Part shown: positions 1 to 7,825 of the stretch, one piece after another
Layout: each line of letters opens with the position of its first letter
Numbering within the stretch: position 1 is the stretch's first letter
From: Pseudonocardia sp. T1-2H
GTDB taxonomy: Bacteria; Actinomycetota; Actinomycetes; Mycobacteriales; Pseudonocardiaceae
Assembly (NCBI RefSeq): GCF_038039215.1
Contig: NZ_JBBPCL010000001.1
Location: forward strand, 2,542,001-2,606,000
Direction of reading: 5' to 3'
Length of the DNA stretch: 64,000 nt
Notes under the pieces: model-generated
Databases searched by the model: none
What the model was told of the DNA's origin: nothing
What the model saw: the letters and a program-made list of their open reading frames with translations, nothing else
Position numbers and translations under genes: made by a program

Positions 1-110
1 GCGCCCTCGGTGCCGCCTTCGGCCTGGCCAGCGGACTGGGCGGACTCGCGGCGCTCATCGGACTCATCGCGGTGGCCACCACCGGTCTCCGTCGAGACCC
101 GCCCTCCTAG
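1..110 (+). CDS. C-terminal end of a membrane protein (partial)
   Basis: The third reading frame is open from the window edge to a TAG at 108-110 and gives 35 residues. They form one hydrophobic segment rich in Gly, Ala, Leu and Ile, followed by a short basic tail (TTGLRRDPPS). This looks like the last transmembrane helix and cytoplasmic tail of a polytopic membrane protein, for instance a transporter. The 5' part lies outside the window, so the family cannot be named. Confidence 0.5.
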   Translation, partial: ALGAAFGLASGLGGLAALIGLIAVATTGLRRDPPS

Positions 111-113
111 CTA

Positions 114-128
114 CTACTAATTTAGTAG
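114..128. promoter_or_regulatory. Perfect 7-bp inverted repeat, possible operator
   Basis: CTACTAA and TTAGTAG flank a single T, an almost AT-only palindrome in very GC-rich DNA. It starts four bases after the stop of the upstream gene and about 260 bases before the next CDS. The TAC/GTA-containing dyad resembles operators of BlaI/MecI/CopY-type winged-helix repressors, but no such gene is visible here. It has no T-tract, so it is not a convincing terminator. Confidence 0.3.
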
Positions 129-390
129 TTGTATGTGTCCCGGGTGCTCGGTCCTGCATGGTGCGGGACCGCGCCGACCGGGACCCGGACGACGCACGAT
201 GCGCATAGCCGCGGCGGTACAGGACGAGCGCCCCGGGGATAGCCGCGGCGCGGGCGGAGGGCCTGTCGAAGGCCTACAGCGCCGGGGAGGCTCGGGGGCT
301 CGCGCTCGACCACGGTGATGATGAGCCCATCAGTGGCCGCTGCCCCGTTGGCGTCGACGACGGGCGCCGGCCGGAGGACGGGAGTAATCG

Positions 391-1461
391 ATGACGACGG
401 CCCGATCCACACGCGTCGCACGGCGCCGGCCCTGGCGTTCTGGGTGGCCGATCGCGGCGGTGGGGGTTCTTGTCGCGGTCGTGGTGGCGGTGGGGTTCGT
501 CGTGGTCATCCCGAGTTCCCGCCAACCCACCCCTTCGGCGCTGCCGTTGCGGACCACCGGTGAGCTGGCGTTGCCGGGGGACAATTCGCGGTTCGACTAC
601 GCCAGCCTCGATGCCGACGGGGGGCTGCTGTTCATCGCCCACCTCGGTGCCGGCGAAGTCCTCGAGGTCGACATCCGTGCCCACCGGGTCGTGCGCACGA
701 TCCGAAATCTGCCTCAGGTCCACGGCGTGCTCGTCGTTCCCGCGCTGCATCGGGTCTACGCCACCGCCACCGGCAGCAACCTCGTGGTCGGAATCGACGA
801 GAACACCGGCGAGGTACTCACCCTCAGCCCGACCGGCGAGTACCCCGACGGCCTGGCCTACGACCCGCGCCGCGGCGCGATCTGGACGACGAATGAGACC
901 GGCGGATCCGAGACCGTGATCGACACCGTCACCGGGGCACCGCGCGGTACGGTCGCGCTCGGTGGGGAGGTCGGCAACGTCGCCTACGACCCGATCGGTG
1001 ATCAGATGCTCGTGGCGGTACAGGGCCACGACGAACTCGCGGCCATCGACCCGGCAACGCTCACCGTCACCGCACGGGTCTCGTTGCCCGGCTGCGAGCA
1101 CAGCCACGGACTGACCCTGGACCCGGGCGACCGGCTCGGCTTCGTCGCCTGCGACGCCAACGCCACGCTGCTCACCGTCGACCTCAGCACCTGGCAGACC
1201 GCGGGCACCAACCCGGTCGGCCAGGAACCCGACGTCCTGGCCTACGACCAGAACGCCCACCAGCTCTACGTGGCCGCGGAGAGCGGCTGGGTCACCGTCC
1301 TGGACGAGCGCGAGCGCCGGCTGAGCGTGGTCGGCTCCGATCACCTGGCCGACGGAGCTCACGTGGTCGCCGTCGACGACACCACGCACCACAGCTTCTA
1401 CCCGCTGCCCGCCGGAGCGGACGGCCACCCCACACTCCTGGAGGCAGAACCCGCTCCGTAG
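391..1461 (+). CDS. YncE-type beta-propeller protein with N-terminal membrane anchor
   Basis: 356 residues. Residues 1-18 are basic and are followed by a hydrophobic segment at about 19-42 (signal anchor), so the rest should lie outside the membrane. The body is a run of about 40-residue units with the YVTN/YncE pattern, such as LDADGGLLFIAHLGAGEV, VPALHRVYATATGSNLV and YDQNAHQLYVAAESG, as expected for a seven-bladed propeller. Such proteins bind ligands or partners; no catalytic residues can be read. A GGAG lies about 12 bases before the ATG. The gene stands alone; the 214 bases after it hold nothing I recognise. Confidence 0.75.
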   Translation: MTTARSTRVARRRPWRSGWPIAAVGVLVAVVVAVGFVVVIPSSRQPTPSALPLRTTGELALPGDNSRFDYASLDADGGLLFIAHLGAGEVLEVDIRAHRVVRTIRNLPQVHGVLVVPALHRVYATATGSNLVVGIDENTGEVLTLSPTGEYPDGLAYDPRRGAIWTTNETGGSETVIDTVTGAPRGTVALGGEVGNVAYDPIGDQMLVAVQGHDELAAIDPATLTVTARVSLPGCEHSHGLTLDPGDRLGFVACDANATLLTVDLSTWQTAGTNPVGQEPDVLAYDQNAHQLYVAAESGWVTVLDERERRLSVVGSDHLADGAHVVAVDDTTHHSFYPLPAGADGHPTLLEAEPAP

Positions 1462-1675
1462 CTGCCCGGCCGGACGCTGCAACGGTTACATCGTTGTGAG
1501 GTGGAGGCGTTTCCGGAGAGGCGGGTGGATGTACCCGACGTTCACCCGGAAGCGGTGGCTGCGTCCTGGTGCGGTGCTGCTCGATGACATGACGGCCGGC
1601 ATCGAGCGCGGATGCTGAACGGTGATCACACGGCTGGGCGGGCGCAGCACCGCGGGCATCCTGAGAGGGCTGTGT

Positions 1676-2773
1676 CTATCTGGAGATCGCGCCCGGGTCC
1701 AGTGCGGTGGGGTGGTGGGCCAGGGCGGCGTGGTGGTCATGGCCGCTGGTGTCGCGCGGGCTGACGTGCACGGTGGCGTCCACCAGACGAGGCACGCCGT
1801 GCAGGAGGCTGTGCTTGGCCGCGGTGGCGATGTCGTGGGCCTCCACGATGCCCAGGGCGGGGTCGACGACGATGCCGGTCTCGGCCCGCACCCGGTGCCC
1901 GATCCAGCGCAGCCGCAGCTCCTCGACGTCGGCCACGCCGGGCACCGCCCGCAGGCCGGCCTCCGCGGTGTTCACGAGTTCCGGGTCGACCGCGTCCATC
2001 AGGCGGCGGTAGATGTCGGTGGCCGCACCCCTGAGCACGACCAGGATCGCCACCGTGATCACCAGTCCGATGATCGGGTCGGCCAGCGGGAACCCGGCGA
2101 GCACCCCGAGGGCCCCGACGACCACGGCGAGTGAGGTGAATCCGTCGGTGCGGGCGTGCAGCCCGTCGGCCACCAGCGCGGCCGATCCGATCCGCCGCCC
2201 GACGCGGATCCGGTAGACCGCGACCAGCTCGTTCCCGGCGAACCCGATCAGCCCGGCGGCGATCAGTACGCCGAGGTTGCTGATCGGCTGCGGCTCCAGC
2301 AGCCGGCGGACCGACTCGTACCCGGCCACGACCGCGGACAGGGCGATCATGGCCACGATGAACACCCCGGCCAGGTCCTCGGCACGACCGTAGCCGTAGG
2401 TGTAGCGCCGCGACGCCGGCCGCCGGCCGAGTACGAACGCGATCCACAACGGCACCGCGGTCAGCGCGTCGGAGAAGTTGTGGATCGTGTCGGCGAGCAA
2501 CGCCACCGACCCGGTCACGACCACCACCACGGCCTGGGCCAGCGCGGTGACCAGCAGCGCGACCAGGCTGATCTTCACCGCGCGGACGCCCTCGACGCTG
2601 GCCTCCAACACCGGGTCCACCGAGTCCGCCGCGTCGTGGCTGTGCGGGCGGAATACCGACATCAGCCCGCCGACAACCCCACCCCGTTCTTCGTGCCCGT
2701 GCCCGTGTCCATGTCCGTGTCCGTGTCCGTGTCCGTGTTCGTGGCCCGGGCTGCCGGCATGCGTGTCGCTCAC
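1676..2773 (-). CDS. Cation diffusion facilitator (CDF) metal exporter
   Basis: 365 residues from the GTG at 2773; a TTG at 2809 in the same frame would add 12 residues, and neither has a strong ribosome site. The N terminus has a long HG-repeat, a typical metal-binding tail. Six membrane segments follow. The two metal-site motifs of the family are present: IHNFSDAL in TM2 and HARTD in TM5. A cytoplasmic C-terminal domain follows (about residues 265-345). The family exports Zn, Co, Ni, Mn or Fe in exchange for protons. The divergent ArsR-type gene 39 bp away has a KmtR-like metal site, so Ni/Co efflux is the best guess. Confidence 0.85.
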   Translation of the reverse strand: MSDTHAGSPGHEHGHGHGHGHGHGHGHEERGGVVGGLMSVFRPHSHDAADSVDPVLEASVEGVRAVKISLVALLVTALAQAVVVVVTGSVALLADTIHNFSDALTAVPLWIAFVLGRRPASRRYTYGYGRAEDLAGVFIVAMIALSAVVAGYESVRRLLEPQPISNLGVLIAAGLIGFAGNELVAVYRIRVGRRIGSAALVADGLHARTDGFTSLAVVVGALGVLAGFPLADPIIGLVITVAILVVLRGAATDIYRRLMDAVDPELVNTAEAGLRAVPGVADVEELRLRWIGHRVRAETGIVVDPALGIVEAHDIATAAKHSLLHGVPRLVDATVHVSPRDTSGHDHHAALAHHPTALDPGAISR

Positions 2774-2811
2774 GGTTGCCAGGGTGCGCTGCTCAGAGGC
2801 ATTATGCAAGC
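2774..2811. promoter_or_regulatory. Divergent promoter/operator between CDF and ArsR genes
   Basis: This 38-bp interval separates the two divergent starts. It contains the palindrome ATGC-AA-GCAT at 2804-2813, which overlaps the regulator's start codon and lies in the least GC-rich stretch locally. ArsR/SmtB proteins bind short imperfect dyads in such intervals and are released by metal. Both genes appear nearly leaderless, so binding here would occlude both promoters. Confidence 0.4.
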
Positions 2812-3186
2812 ATGCGCGCGCACAATGGAATGGCCGTTGCGAGGGTAGTGCGACAGCCGAGTGGTGGCGATCAGCTCGCCGTGGCCGCGGACGTGCTGGG
2901 ACACCTCGCGAACCCGACCCGACTGCATCTGCTGCGTCTGCTCGCCGAGGGCGAGCAGGACGTGAACACCCTCACCGCGCAGGTCGATGCGTCGCGTTCC
3001 TCGGTGTCGCAGCATCTGGGACGGCTCCGCATGGTGGGGCTGGTGCAGACCCACCGCGACGGGCGCCGGATCGTCTACCGCATCGCCAGCGACCATCTGG
3101 ACCGGCTGGTCGAGGAGGCCTACGCCTTCGCCGAGCACCTCGTGCACGACATCCCCCACCACGGGTCCCCGCCTGGCCACGACTGA
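2812..3186 (+). CDS. ArsR/SmtB-family metal sensor, KmtR-like
   Basis: 124 residues from the ATG at 2812 (an alternative ATG is at 2830). The winged helix is clear: ANPTRLHLLRLLAEGE, then the recognition helix SRSSVSQHLGRLRMVGLV, then the wing HRDGRRIVYRI. The C-terminal helix carries His95, Glu108, His109, His116 and His117. This closely follows the spacing of the Ni/Co ligands reported for mycobacterial KmtR (His, then Glu-His 13-14 residues on, then a His pair), with the final pair one residue nearer. KmtR represses a CDF exporter gene, matching the divergent neighbour. Metal identity is inferred from this pattern only. Confidence 0.8.
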   Translation: MRAHNGMAVARVVRQPSGGDQLAVAADVLGHLANPTRLHLLRLLAEGEQDVNTLTAQVDASRSSVSQHLGRLRMVGLVQTHRDGRRIVYRIASDHLDRLVEEAYAFAEHLVHDIPHHGSPPGHD

Positions 3187-3211
3187 CCGCAGCCGCCACC
3201 GACCCCCACTG

Positions 3212-4663
3212 CTACCTCACCGGCAGGCCGACGAGGCCGGCCACCAGCCCGAGGAGTGCGCACACCCCGAGGGTGCGCAGCACCGGCCAGCGCACGGCGA
3301 ACAGCAGCAGGGCGGCGACGACGGTGATGGCCAGCGCGACGGGTCGCAGGGTGGACAGGTCGGGGAGGTGGATGGCCAGCGGGCCGGCGTCGAGGAGATG
3401 GGTGCGGGCGAAGAGCGTGTTGAGGGCGAAGTAGAGCGCGAGGTTGGCGATCACTCCGACGACGGCGGCGGTGATGCCGGTCAGGGCGCCGGCGAGCGCG
3501 GTGTTGTGGCGCAGCCGTTCGATGTAGGGGGCGCCGAGGAAGATGAACAGGAAGCTGGGCACGAACGTCACCCAGGTGACCAGCAGCGACGCGACCACCC
3601 CGGCGGCCCACGGGGTCAGCGGGCCGGGGTTGGCGTAGGCGCCGAGGAACGCCACGAACTGCACGACCATGATCAGCGGGCCGGGGGTGGTCTCGGCCAG
3701 CGCCAGGCCGCGGACCATGTCCCCCGCCGAGAGCCAGCCGTAGGTCTGTACGGCATGCTGGGCGACGAACGCCAGCACCGCGTACGCACCACCGAAGGTG
3801 ACCAGCGCCGTGCCGGAGAAGAACAGCCCCTGCGACGTGTACACGCTCCCCGCACCGGTGAGCACCGCGACCACGGCGACCGGGGCCGCCCACAGCACCA
3901 GACCCACCGCGAGGATCTTCCCCGTGCGGATCAGGGACGGCGCCTCGCTGTGCAGGCTGTCATCGGCGATCAACGGCGCCGCGCCGTCGGCCGGGCCCAC
4001 GGCGTGCCCGCCGGTGTGGGTCAGGGCCGGGATACGACGCCCGGCGAGCCATCCCAGGATCGCGGCCGCCGCGATGACGACCGGGAACGGGACGGCGAAC
4101 ACGGCGAGCGCCACGAACGCGGCGACGGCGATCCCGACGAGCACGCGATGGGTGAGCGCCCGGCGCCCGACCCGGACGACGGCCTGCACGACGATCGCGA
4201 CGACGGCGGCGCCGAGCCCGACGAACAAGGCGTTGATCGCGGTGGTGTCCCCGAACCCGACGTAGATCGCCGAGAGTGCGAGCAGCGCGACCATCCCGGG
4301 GAGCACGAACAACACCCCCGCCGCGATGCCCCCGCGAAGCCCGTTGAGCAGCCAGCCCACGTAGACGGCGAGCTGCTGCGCCTCCGGCCCGGGGAGCAGC
4401 ATGCAGTAGTTCAACGCGTGCAGGAACCGGCGCTGGCTGATCCAGCGCCGGTCGTCGACCAGGGCGCGTTGCATGACCGCGATCTGCCCGGCCGGACCGC
4501 CGAAGGTCTGCAGCGAGATCCCGAACCACGCGCGCAGCGCGGTACCGAACGGCACCACATCACCGTCGCGCCGGTCGGGCCCGCCGACGGTGTCGGCGCC
4601 CTCCTGAGGTGCACCATCCGGCGGACCCGGAGTGCGAGGTGGTTCCGCGGCCGGTTGGTTCAT
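3212..4663 (-). CDS. chrA: Chromate transporter ChrA, two-domain CHR family
   Basis: 483 residues with two homologous halves, the long-chain form of the CHR family. Each half has its signature: FGGPAGQIAVMQRALVDDRRW near residue 38 and FGGAYAVLAFVAQHAV near residue 290. Ten to twelve hydrophobic segments are visible. A long polar linker (about residues 210-245) separates the halves. The ATG is preceded by AAGGAGA, a good ribosome site. The family exports chromate at the membrane. The gene converges with the KmtR-like gene and its start is 18 bases from the LysR stop, so co-transcription with the LysR gene is possible. Confidence 0.9.
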   Translation of the reverse strand: MNQPAAEPPRTPGPPDGAPQEGADTVGGPDRRDGDVVPFGTALRAWFGISLQTFGGPAGQIAVMQRALVDDRRWISQRRFLHALNYCMLLPGPEAQQLAVYVGWLLNGLRGGIAAGVLFVLPGMVALLALSAIYVGFGDTTAINALFVGLGAAVVAIVVQAVVRVGRRALTHRVLVGIAVAAFVALAVFAVPFPVVIAAAAILGWLAGRRIPALTHTGGHAVGPADGAAPLIADDSLHSEAPSLIRTGKILAVGLVLWAAPVAVVAVLTGAGSVYTSQGLFFSGTALVTFGGAYAVLAFVAQHAVQTYGWLSAGDMVRGLALAETTPGPLIMVVQFVAFLGAYANPGPLTPWAAGVVASLLVTWVTFVPSFLFIFLGAPYIERLRHNTALAGALTGITAAVVGVIANLALYFALNTLFARTHLLDAGPLAIHLPDLSTLRPVALAITVVAALLLFAVRWPVLRTLGVCALLGLVAGLVGLPVR

Positions 4664-4693
4664 CTGCCGATCTCCTTCCAGGCGGGCGGCCGC

Positions 4694-5575
4694 TCAGGCG
4701 GGGGTGTAGGGCCGCTGCGCCTGGGTGGTGGCGATCTCGGTGAACTCGTGGATGAGGGGATCGGTGCGGGTGTTGTCCCAGGCGAGGCACACGTGGTTGG
4801 GCCCGATGTCGTCGATGGGAACCCAGGCGACGTCGGGGCGGGTGTAGAAGGTGGCGGTGGAGAGAGGGAGTACCACCAGCCCGCGGCCGGCCGCAACGTG
4901 CTCGAGTTTCTCCTCCACCGTGCGGATCGGCGGCGGCGGTTCTCCTCGGCCGGTACGCAGCTCCACCGCGATGTCGCGCCATTCGGGCACGGCGTCGGGG
5001 TTCTGCAACAGGTGCTCGTGGGCCAGATCACTGATGCTGATGCCGTCCTTGGCCGCCAGCAAGTGGTCGAGGGGTACCGCGGCCACCCGGGGTTCGGTGA
5101 GCAGCGGGCGGATCTGCAGGCCGTGCTGGTCGATGGGCAGGCGTACGTAGCTGACGTCCACACGGCCGTCGTGCACGACCTCGGTCTGGTCGTCCCAGCT
5201 GGTGCGCAGCACGTCGACGGTGAGGTCGCGGTGGCGGGCGGCCAGGACACGGGTGGCGGGGGTGACGATGAGCCCGGGCATGAACCCGACGGTGAAGCGG
5301 TCGGCGGCGAGTGCGGCGCGTTGGACCCGTCGTTGCAGGGCGTCGGCGCCGGCGAGCAGGGGGCGGGCGTCGGTGAGGAGTTGCTCGCCGGCGCGGGTGA
5401 GCGCGGTGGCGCGTTTGGTGCGGTCGAACAGCTGGGTCTTCAGCTCGTGTTCCAGGGCACGGATCTGGCGGGAGAGCACGGGCTGGGCGATGTGCAGCGC
5501 TGCCGCGGCGCGGCCGAAATGCAGGTGCTCGGCGACCGCGACGAAGTAGCGCAGCTTGCGCAGGTCCACATCCAT
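4694..5575 (-). CDS. LysR-family transcriptional regulator
   Basis: 293 residues from an ATG behind AGGAGG. The reading frame is open much further upstream, but only this start has a ribosome site and fits the family length. Residues 5-65 are the winged HTH (LRYFVAVAEHLHFGRAAAAL, then QPVLSRQIRALEHEL). The rest is a LysR substrate-binding domain, including VEEKLEHVAAGRGLVVLPL. It is divergent from the SDR gene at 5711, and LysR proteins usually control the divergent neighbour. It is followed closely by chrA. Confidence 0.9.
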   Translation of the reverse strand: MDVDLRKLRYFVAVAEHLHFGRAAAALHIAQPVLSRQIRALEHELKTQLFDRTKRATALTRAGEQLLTDARPLLAGADALQRRVQRAALAADRFTVGFMPGLIVTPATRVLAARHRDLTVDVLRTSWDDQTEVVHDGRVDVSYVRLPIDQHGLQIRPLLTEPRVAAVPLDHLLAAKDGISISDLAHEHLLQNPDAVPEWRDIAVELRTGRGEPPPPIRTVEEKLEHVAAGRGLVVLPLSTATFYTRPDVAWVPIDDIGPNHVCLAWDNTRTDPLIHEFTEIATTQAQRPYTPA

Positions 5576-5710
5576 GCTCGCGCCTCCTGTACGCGGCCGA
5601 GGCCGGATGCCCCAAGGGTATTGCAGGCGCGGGAAGGAGTCTTGGACCTCGCCCCATCCATGGGCACATCGTGGAGGAGGTTCGACCAGCACTTCACCAG
5701 GAGGTTTCTC

Positions 5711-6430
5711 ATGGATCTGCACGGGCAGCGCGTCGTCGTTCTGGGCGGCACGTCGGGCGTCGGACTCGCGGTCGCGGCCGGCGCCGCGTCCGCCGGGGCC
5801 GAGGTCGTCGTCGTCTCCAGCCGCCGCTCCAGCGTCGACAAGGCGTTGTCCGCGCTCCCCGATGGGGCCACGGGCCGTGTCGCGGACCTCAGCGACCCCT
5901 CCACCGTCCGCGGCGTGCTCGAGGAGATCGGCGAGCTCGATCATCTCGTCTACACCGCGGGCGAGTCCCTGGCCCTGATGCCGATGGCGGAGCTCGACGT
6001 GGAGCAGGCACGGCAGTTCTTCGGTCTGCGCCTCTTCAGTGCCCTGGCCGCGGTGTCCGCGGCAGCGCCGCTGGTGCGCACCGGTGGCTCGATCACGTTG
6101 ACCACCGGCACGGCCAAGGACCGTCCGGGCGCGGGCTGGGCCGTTCCGGCGAGCATCTGCGGCGCGGTGGAGGCGCTGACCAAGGCGCTGGCGGTCGAGC
6201 TCGCCCCGATCCGGGTGAACGCCGTGAGCCCGGGCGTGCTCCGCTCGCCCCTGTGGGCGGGGATGAGCGAGGCCCACCGCGAGCAGATGTACCGGGACGT
6301 CGCCGCGGCCATCCCGGCGGGGCGCATCGGTGAGGTCGGCGACGCCGCGCAGGCCTACCTGTACTGCATGACGCAGACCTTCACCACCGGCACGGTTCTG
6401 ACCGTCGACGGCGGAACGGTCCTCGTCTGA
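5711..6430 (+). CDS. Short-chain dehydrogenase/reductase, atypical active site
   Basis: 239 residues; AGGAGG lies 6 bases before the ATG. The nucleotide motif is present (VVLGGTSGVGLAVA) and the C-terminal VNAVSPGVLRSPLW and TVLTVDGG segments are standard. The usual catalytic Tyr-x3-Lys is absent: the position that normally reads YxASK is VPASICGAVEALTKAL. The Asn-Ala-Gly motif reads YTAGES. It may still bind NAD(P), but a classical SDR reaction is doubtful. It is divergent from the LysR gene, which probably controls it. Confidence 0.8.
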   Translation: MDLHGQRVVVLGGTSGVGLAVAAGAASAGAEVVVVSSRRSSVDKALSALPDGATGRVADLSDPSTVRGVLEEIGELDHLVYTAGESLALMPMAELDVEQARQFFGLRLFSALAAVSAAAPLVRTGGSITLTTGTAKDRPGAGWAVPASICGAVEALTKALAVELAPIRVNAVSPGVLRSPLWAGMSEAHREQMYRDVAAAIPAGRIGEVGDAAQAYLYCMTQTFTTGTVLTVDGGTVLV

Positions 6431-6432
6431 CA

Positions 6433-6663
6433 TCGAGGATCGAACCGCTGCGCGGAGCGGCCGAACTCGACCGGATCCGCCGCGACACCAGCACCGCCCA
6501 ACAGCGGGCCGCAGCCGAGCACGCCGAGATTGTCGATCGGCTCCGCGCCGACCTCTTGGCCGCGGCCGAGCGCCGCGCCACCGAGCACGCCCACCAGCTC
6601 GCCGAGCTGCACCGCCAACTCGGCGCCGCCGAGCACGAGATCGAAGCCCTCCGCGCGCGCTGA
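6433..6663 (+). pseudogene. C-terminal remnant of a KfrA-like coiled-coil protein
   Basis: Directly after the SDR stop, in another frame, 74 or so codons encode a Glu/Ala/Arg-rich heptad helix (ELDRIRRDT, AEHAEIVDRLRADLLAA, HRQLGAAEHEIEALRAR) ending in TGA. There is no start codon and no N-terminal domain. The composition resembles the coiled-coil half of KfrA-type plasmid DNA-binding proteins. I infer a tail fragment left by a rearrangement; any long coiled coil would be an alternative source. Confidence 0.5.
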
Positions 6664-6850
6664 CCACCAATCCGGCAACTACCGAGCGCGGGTGACCCGT
6701 CACGGGATGGCCGGGTCCGGCGCGGCACGTTCGCAGGTCGCGATCGGCGACCAGGACGATGCGGTGCAGGCTAACCTAGATCTACCCAACGGGGTCGGGA
6801 CGGTGCTGCGGGTGATCGGCGATCCACGTCCATGCGGTCCACGTGCCGTG

Positions 6851-7108
6851 TCACGGGCCGGTGGAGCCAGGCGTCTTCACGCCCGCCCTGGGACACGCGG
6901 CGTCCTCGGCCTCCCAGCGCAGCAGGTCGCCCGGCTGGCACTCGAGCACCTCGCAGAGCGCGGCGAGCGTCGCGAAGCGCACCGCCTTGGCGCGGCCGTT
7001 CTTGAGTACCGCCAGGTTGGCGGGCGTGATCCCTACGCGGTCCGCGAGCTCGCCCACCGACATCTTCCGCCTGGCCAGCATCACGTCGATGTCGACGGCG
7101 ATCGGCAT
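6851..7108 (-). CDS. Small XRE-family HTH regulator
   Basis: 85 residues. It is almost entirely one HTH domain: MSVGELADRVGITPANLAVLKNGRAKAVRFATLAALCEVLECQ, which matches the YozG-like XRE group, then a short tail. Its ATG overlaps the stop of the upstream DUF2975 gene (ATGA), so the two are translationally coupled. XRE/DUF2975 pairs are common in Gram-positive bacteria; the regulator probably controls its own operon through the inverted repeats at 7605-7642. Confidence 0.85.
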   Translation of the reverse strand: MPIAVDIDVMLARRKMSVGELADRVGITPANLAVLKNGRAKAVRFATLAALCEVLECQPGDLLRWEAEDAACPRAGVKTPGSTGP

Positions 7109-7593
7109 CAGATCACCTCGTCCAGCTCGGCCCGCATCTGCGCCGCTTCGACGTCGCGCGCGACGGCCTGGGCGAGCAGCATCCGCAGCACGAGCACGAT
7201 GAGCGCGACCCCCAGGATGGCCACGCCAACCCCGCCCATGATGACGGTGACGCCCGGGTCGTCCCGCTGGCCCGGCGCATTGAGCACCGTGACCGCGAAC
7301 CACACGAGGGCGGCCGCCACGATCGCGCCGATCACGACGTCCACGTACCGGAAGGCGGCGTGGGAGAACACGGTTCCGCGTCGCACCATCGTCACCAGCC
7401 GCCATACGCAGACCAGGGCGACCTGGACCGACGCCATGCCCAGGATCGTGATCACGCGCAGCGGGGTCAGCGGGAGCGACCCGTCCTCCGGGTCGGTGGC
7501 CAACGCCCACACCATCCCTGCCTGTACGAACACGGTGCCGGCGAGCATCACCACGAGCACGGCGCGCAGCGCACGCACGGTCAGCTTTCCCAT
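7108..7593 (-). CDS. DUF2975 membrane protein
   Basis: 161 residues from an ATG preceded by GGAAGGA; a second ATG five codons upstream lacks this spacing. Four hydrophobic segments are visible (about residues 8-28, 45-65, 80-105, 120-145). The central RRGTVFSHAAFRYVDVVIGA fits the family pattern in which a short loop after TM2 carries Phe and Arg. The function of DUF2975 proteins is unknown. It forms an operon with the XRE regulator downstream. Confidence 0.8.
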   Translation of the reverse strand: MGKLTVRALRAVLVVMLAGTVFVQAGMVWALATDPEDGSLPLTPLRVITILGMASVQVALVCVWRLVTMVRRGTVFSHAAFRYVDVVIGAIVAAALVWFAVTVLNAPGQRDDPGVTVIMGGVGVAILGVALIVLVLRMLLAQAVARDVEAAQMRAELDEVI

Positions 7594-7604
7594 GGCCCAT
7601 CCTT

Positions 7605-7642
7605 CCATCGATTTACGATGGGAATCTATCGAAACTCGATAG
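7605..7642. promoter_or_regulatory. Two AT-rich inverted repeats, likely operator of the DUF2975-XRE operon
   Basis: CCATCG-ATTTA-CGATGG (7605-7621) and CTATCGA-AAC-TCGATAG (7626-7642) lie just upstream of the DUF2975 start. Both are perfect dyads and share the core ATCGA/TCGAT. They lie in the only AT-rich stretch of this intergenic region, where the promoter is expected. Binding by the XRE protein encoded in the operon is inferred. Confidence 0.5.
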
Positions 7643-7825
7643 GCGAAACAAGGCTGGGACGAAGGGTGGGCGGCGGTTTCGCACCGTGGCGGGACGCCGC
7701 CGCCTCCCATCCGCGAGCCGACGGAGGAGCCTTGACCGACCAGGTCACCGAGCAGCTGCACGCGCACACCGCCCTGGACGAGTTGCTTGCCGAACCGGCA
7801 ACAGGAGTGGCGATTCCGGAACACG

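Noticed and set aside
2987..6430. 1147-codon plus-strand open frame
   Set aside because: Its first two thirds are antisense to chrA and the LysR gene and have the low-complexity composition of an opposite-strand shadow in GC-rich DNA. Only its last 239 codons (5711-6430), the SDR, are real.
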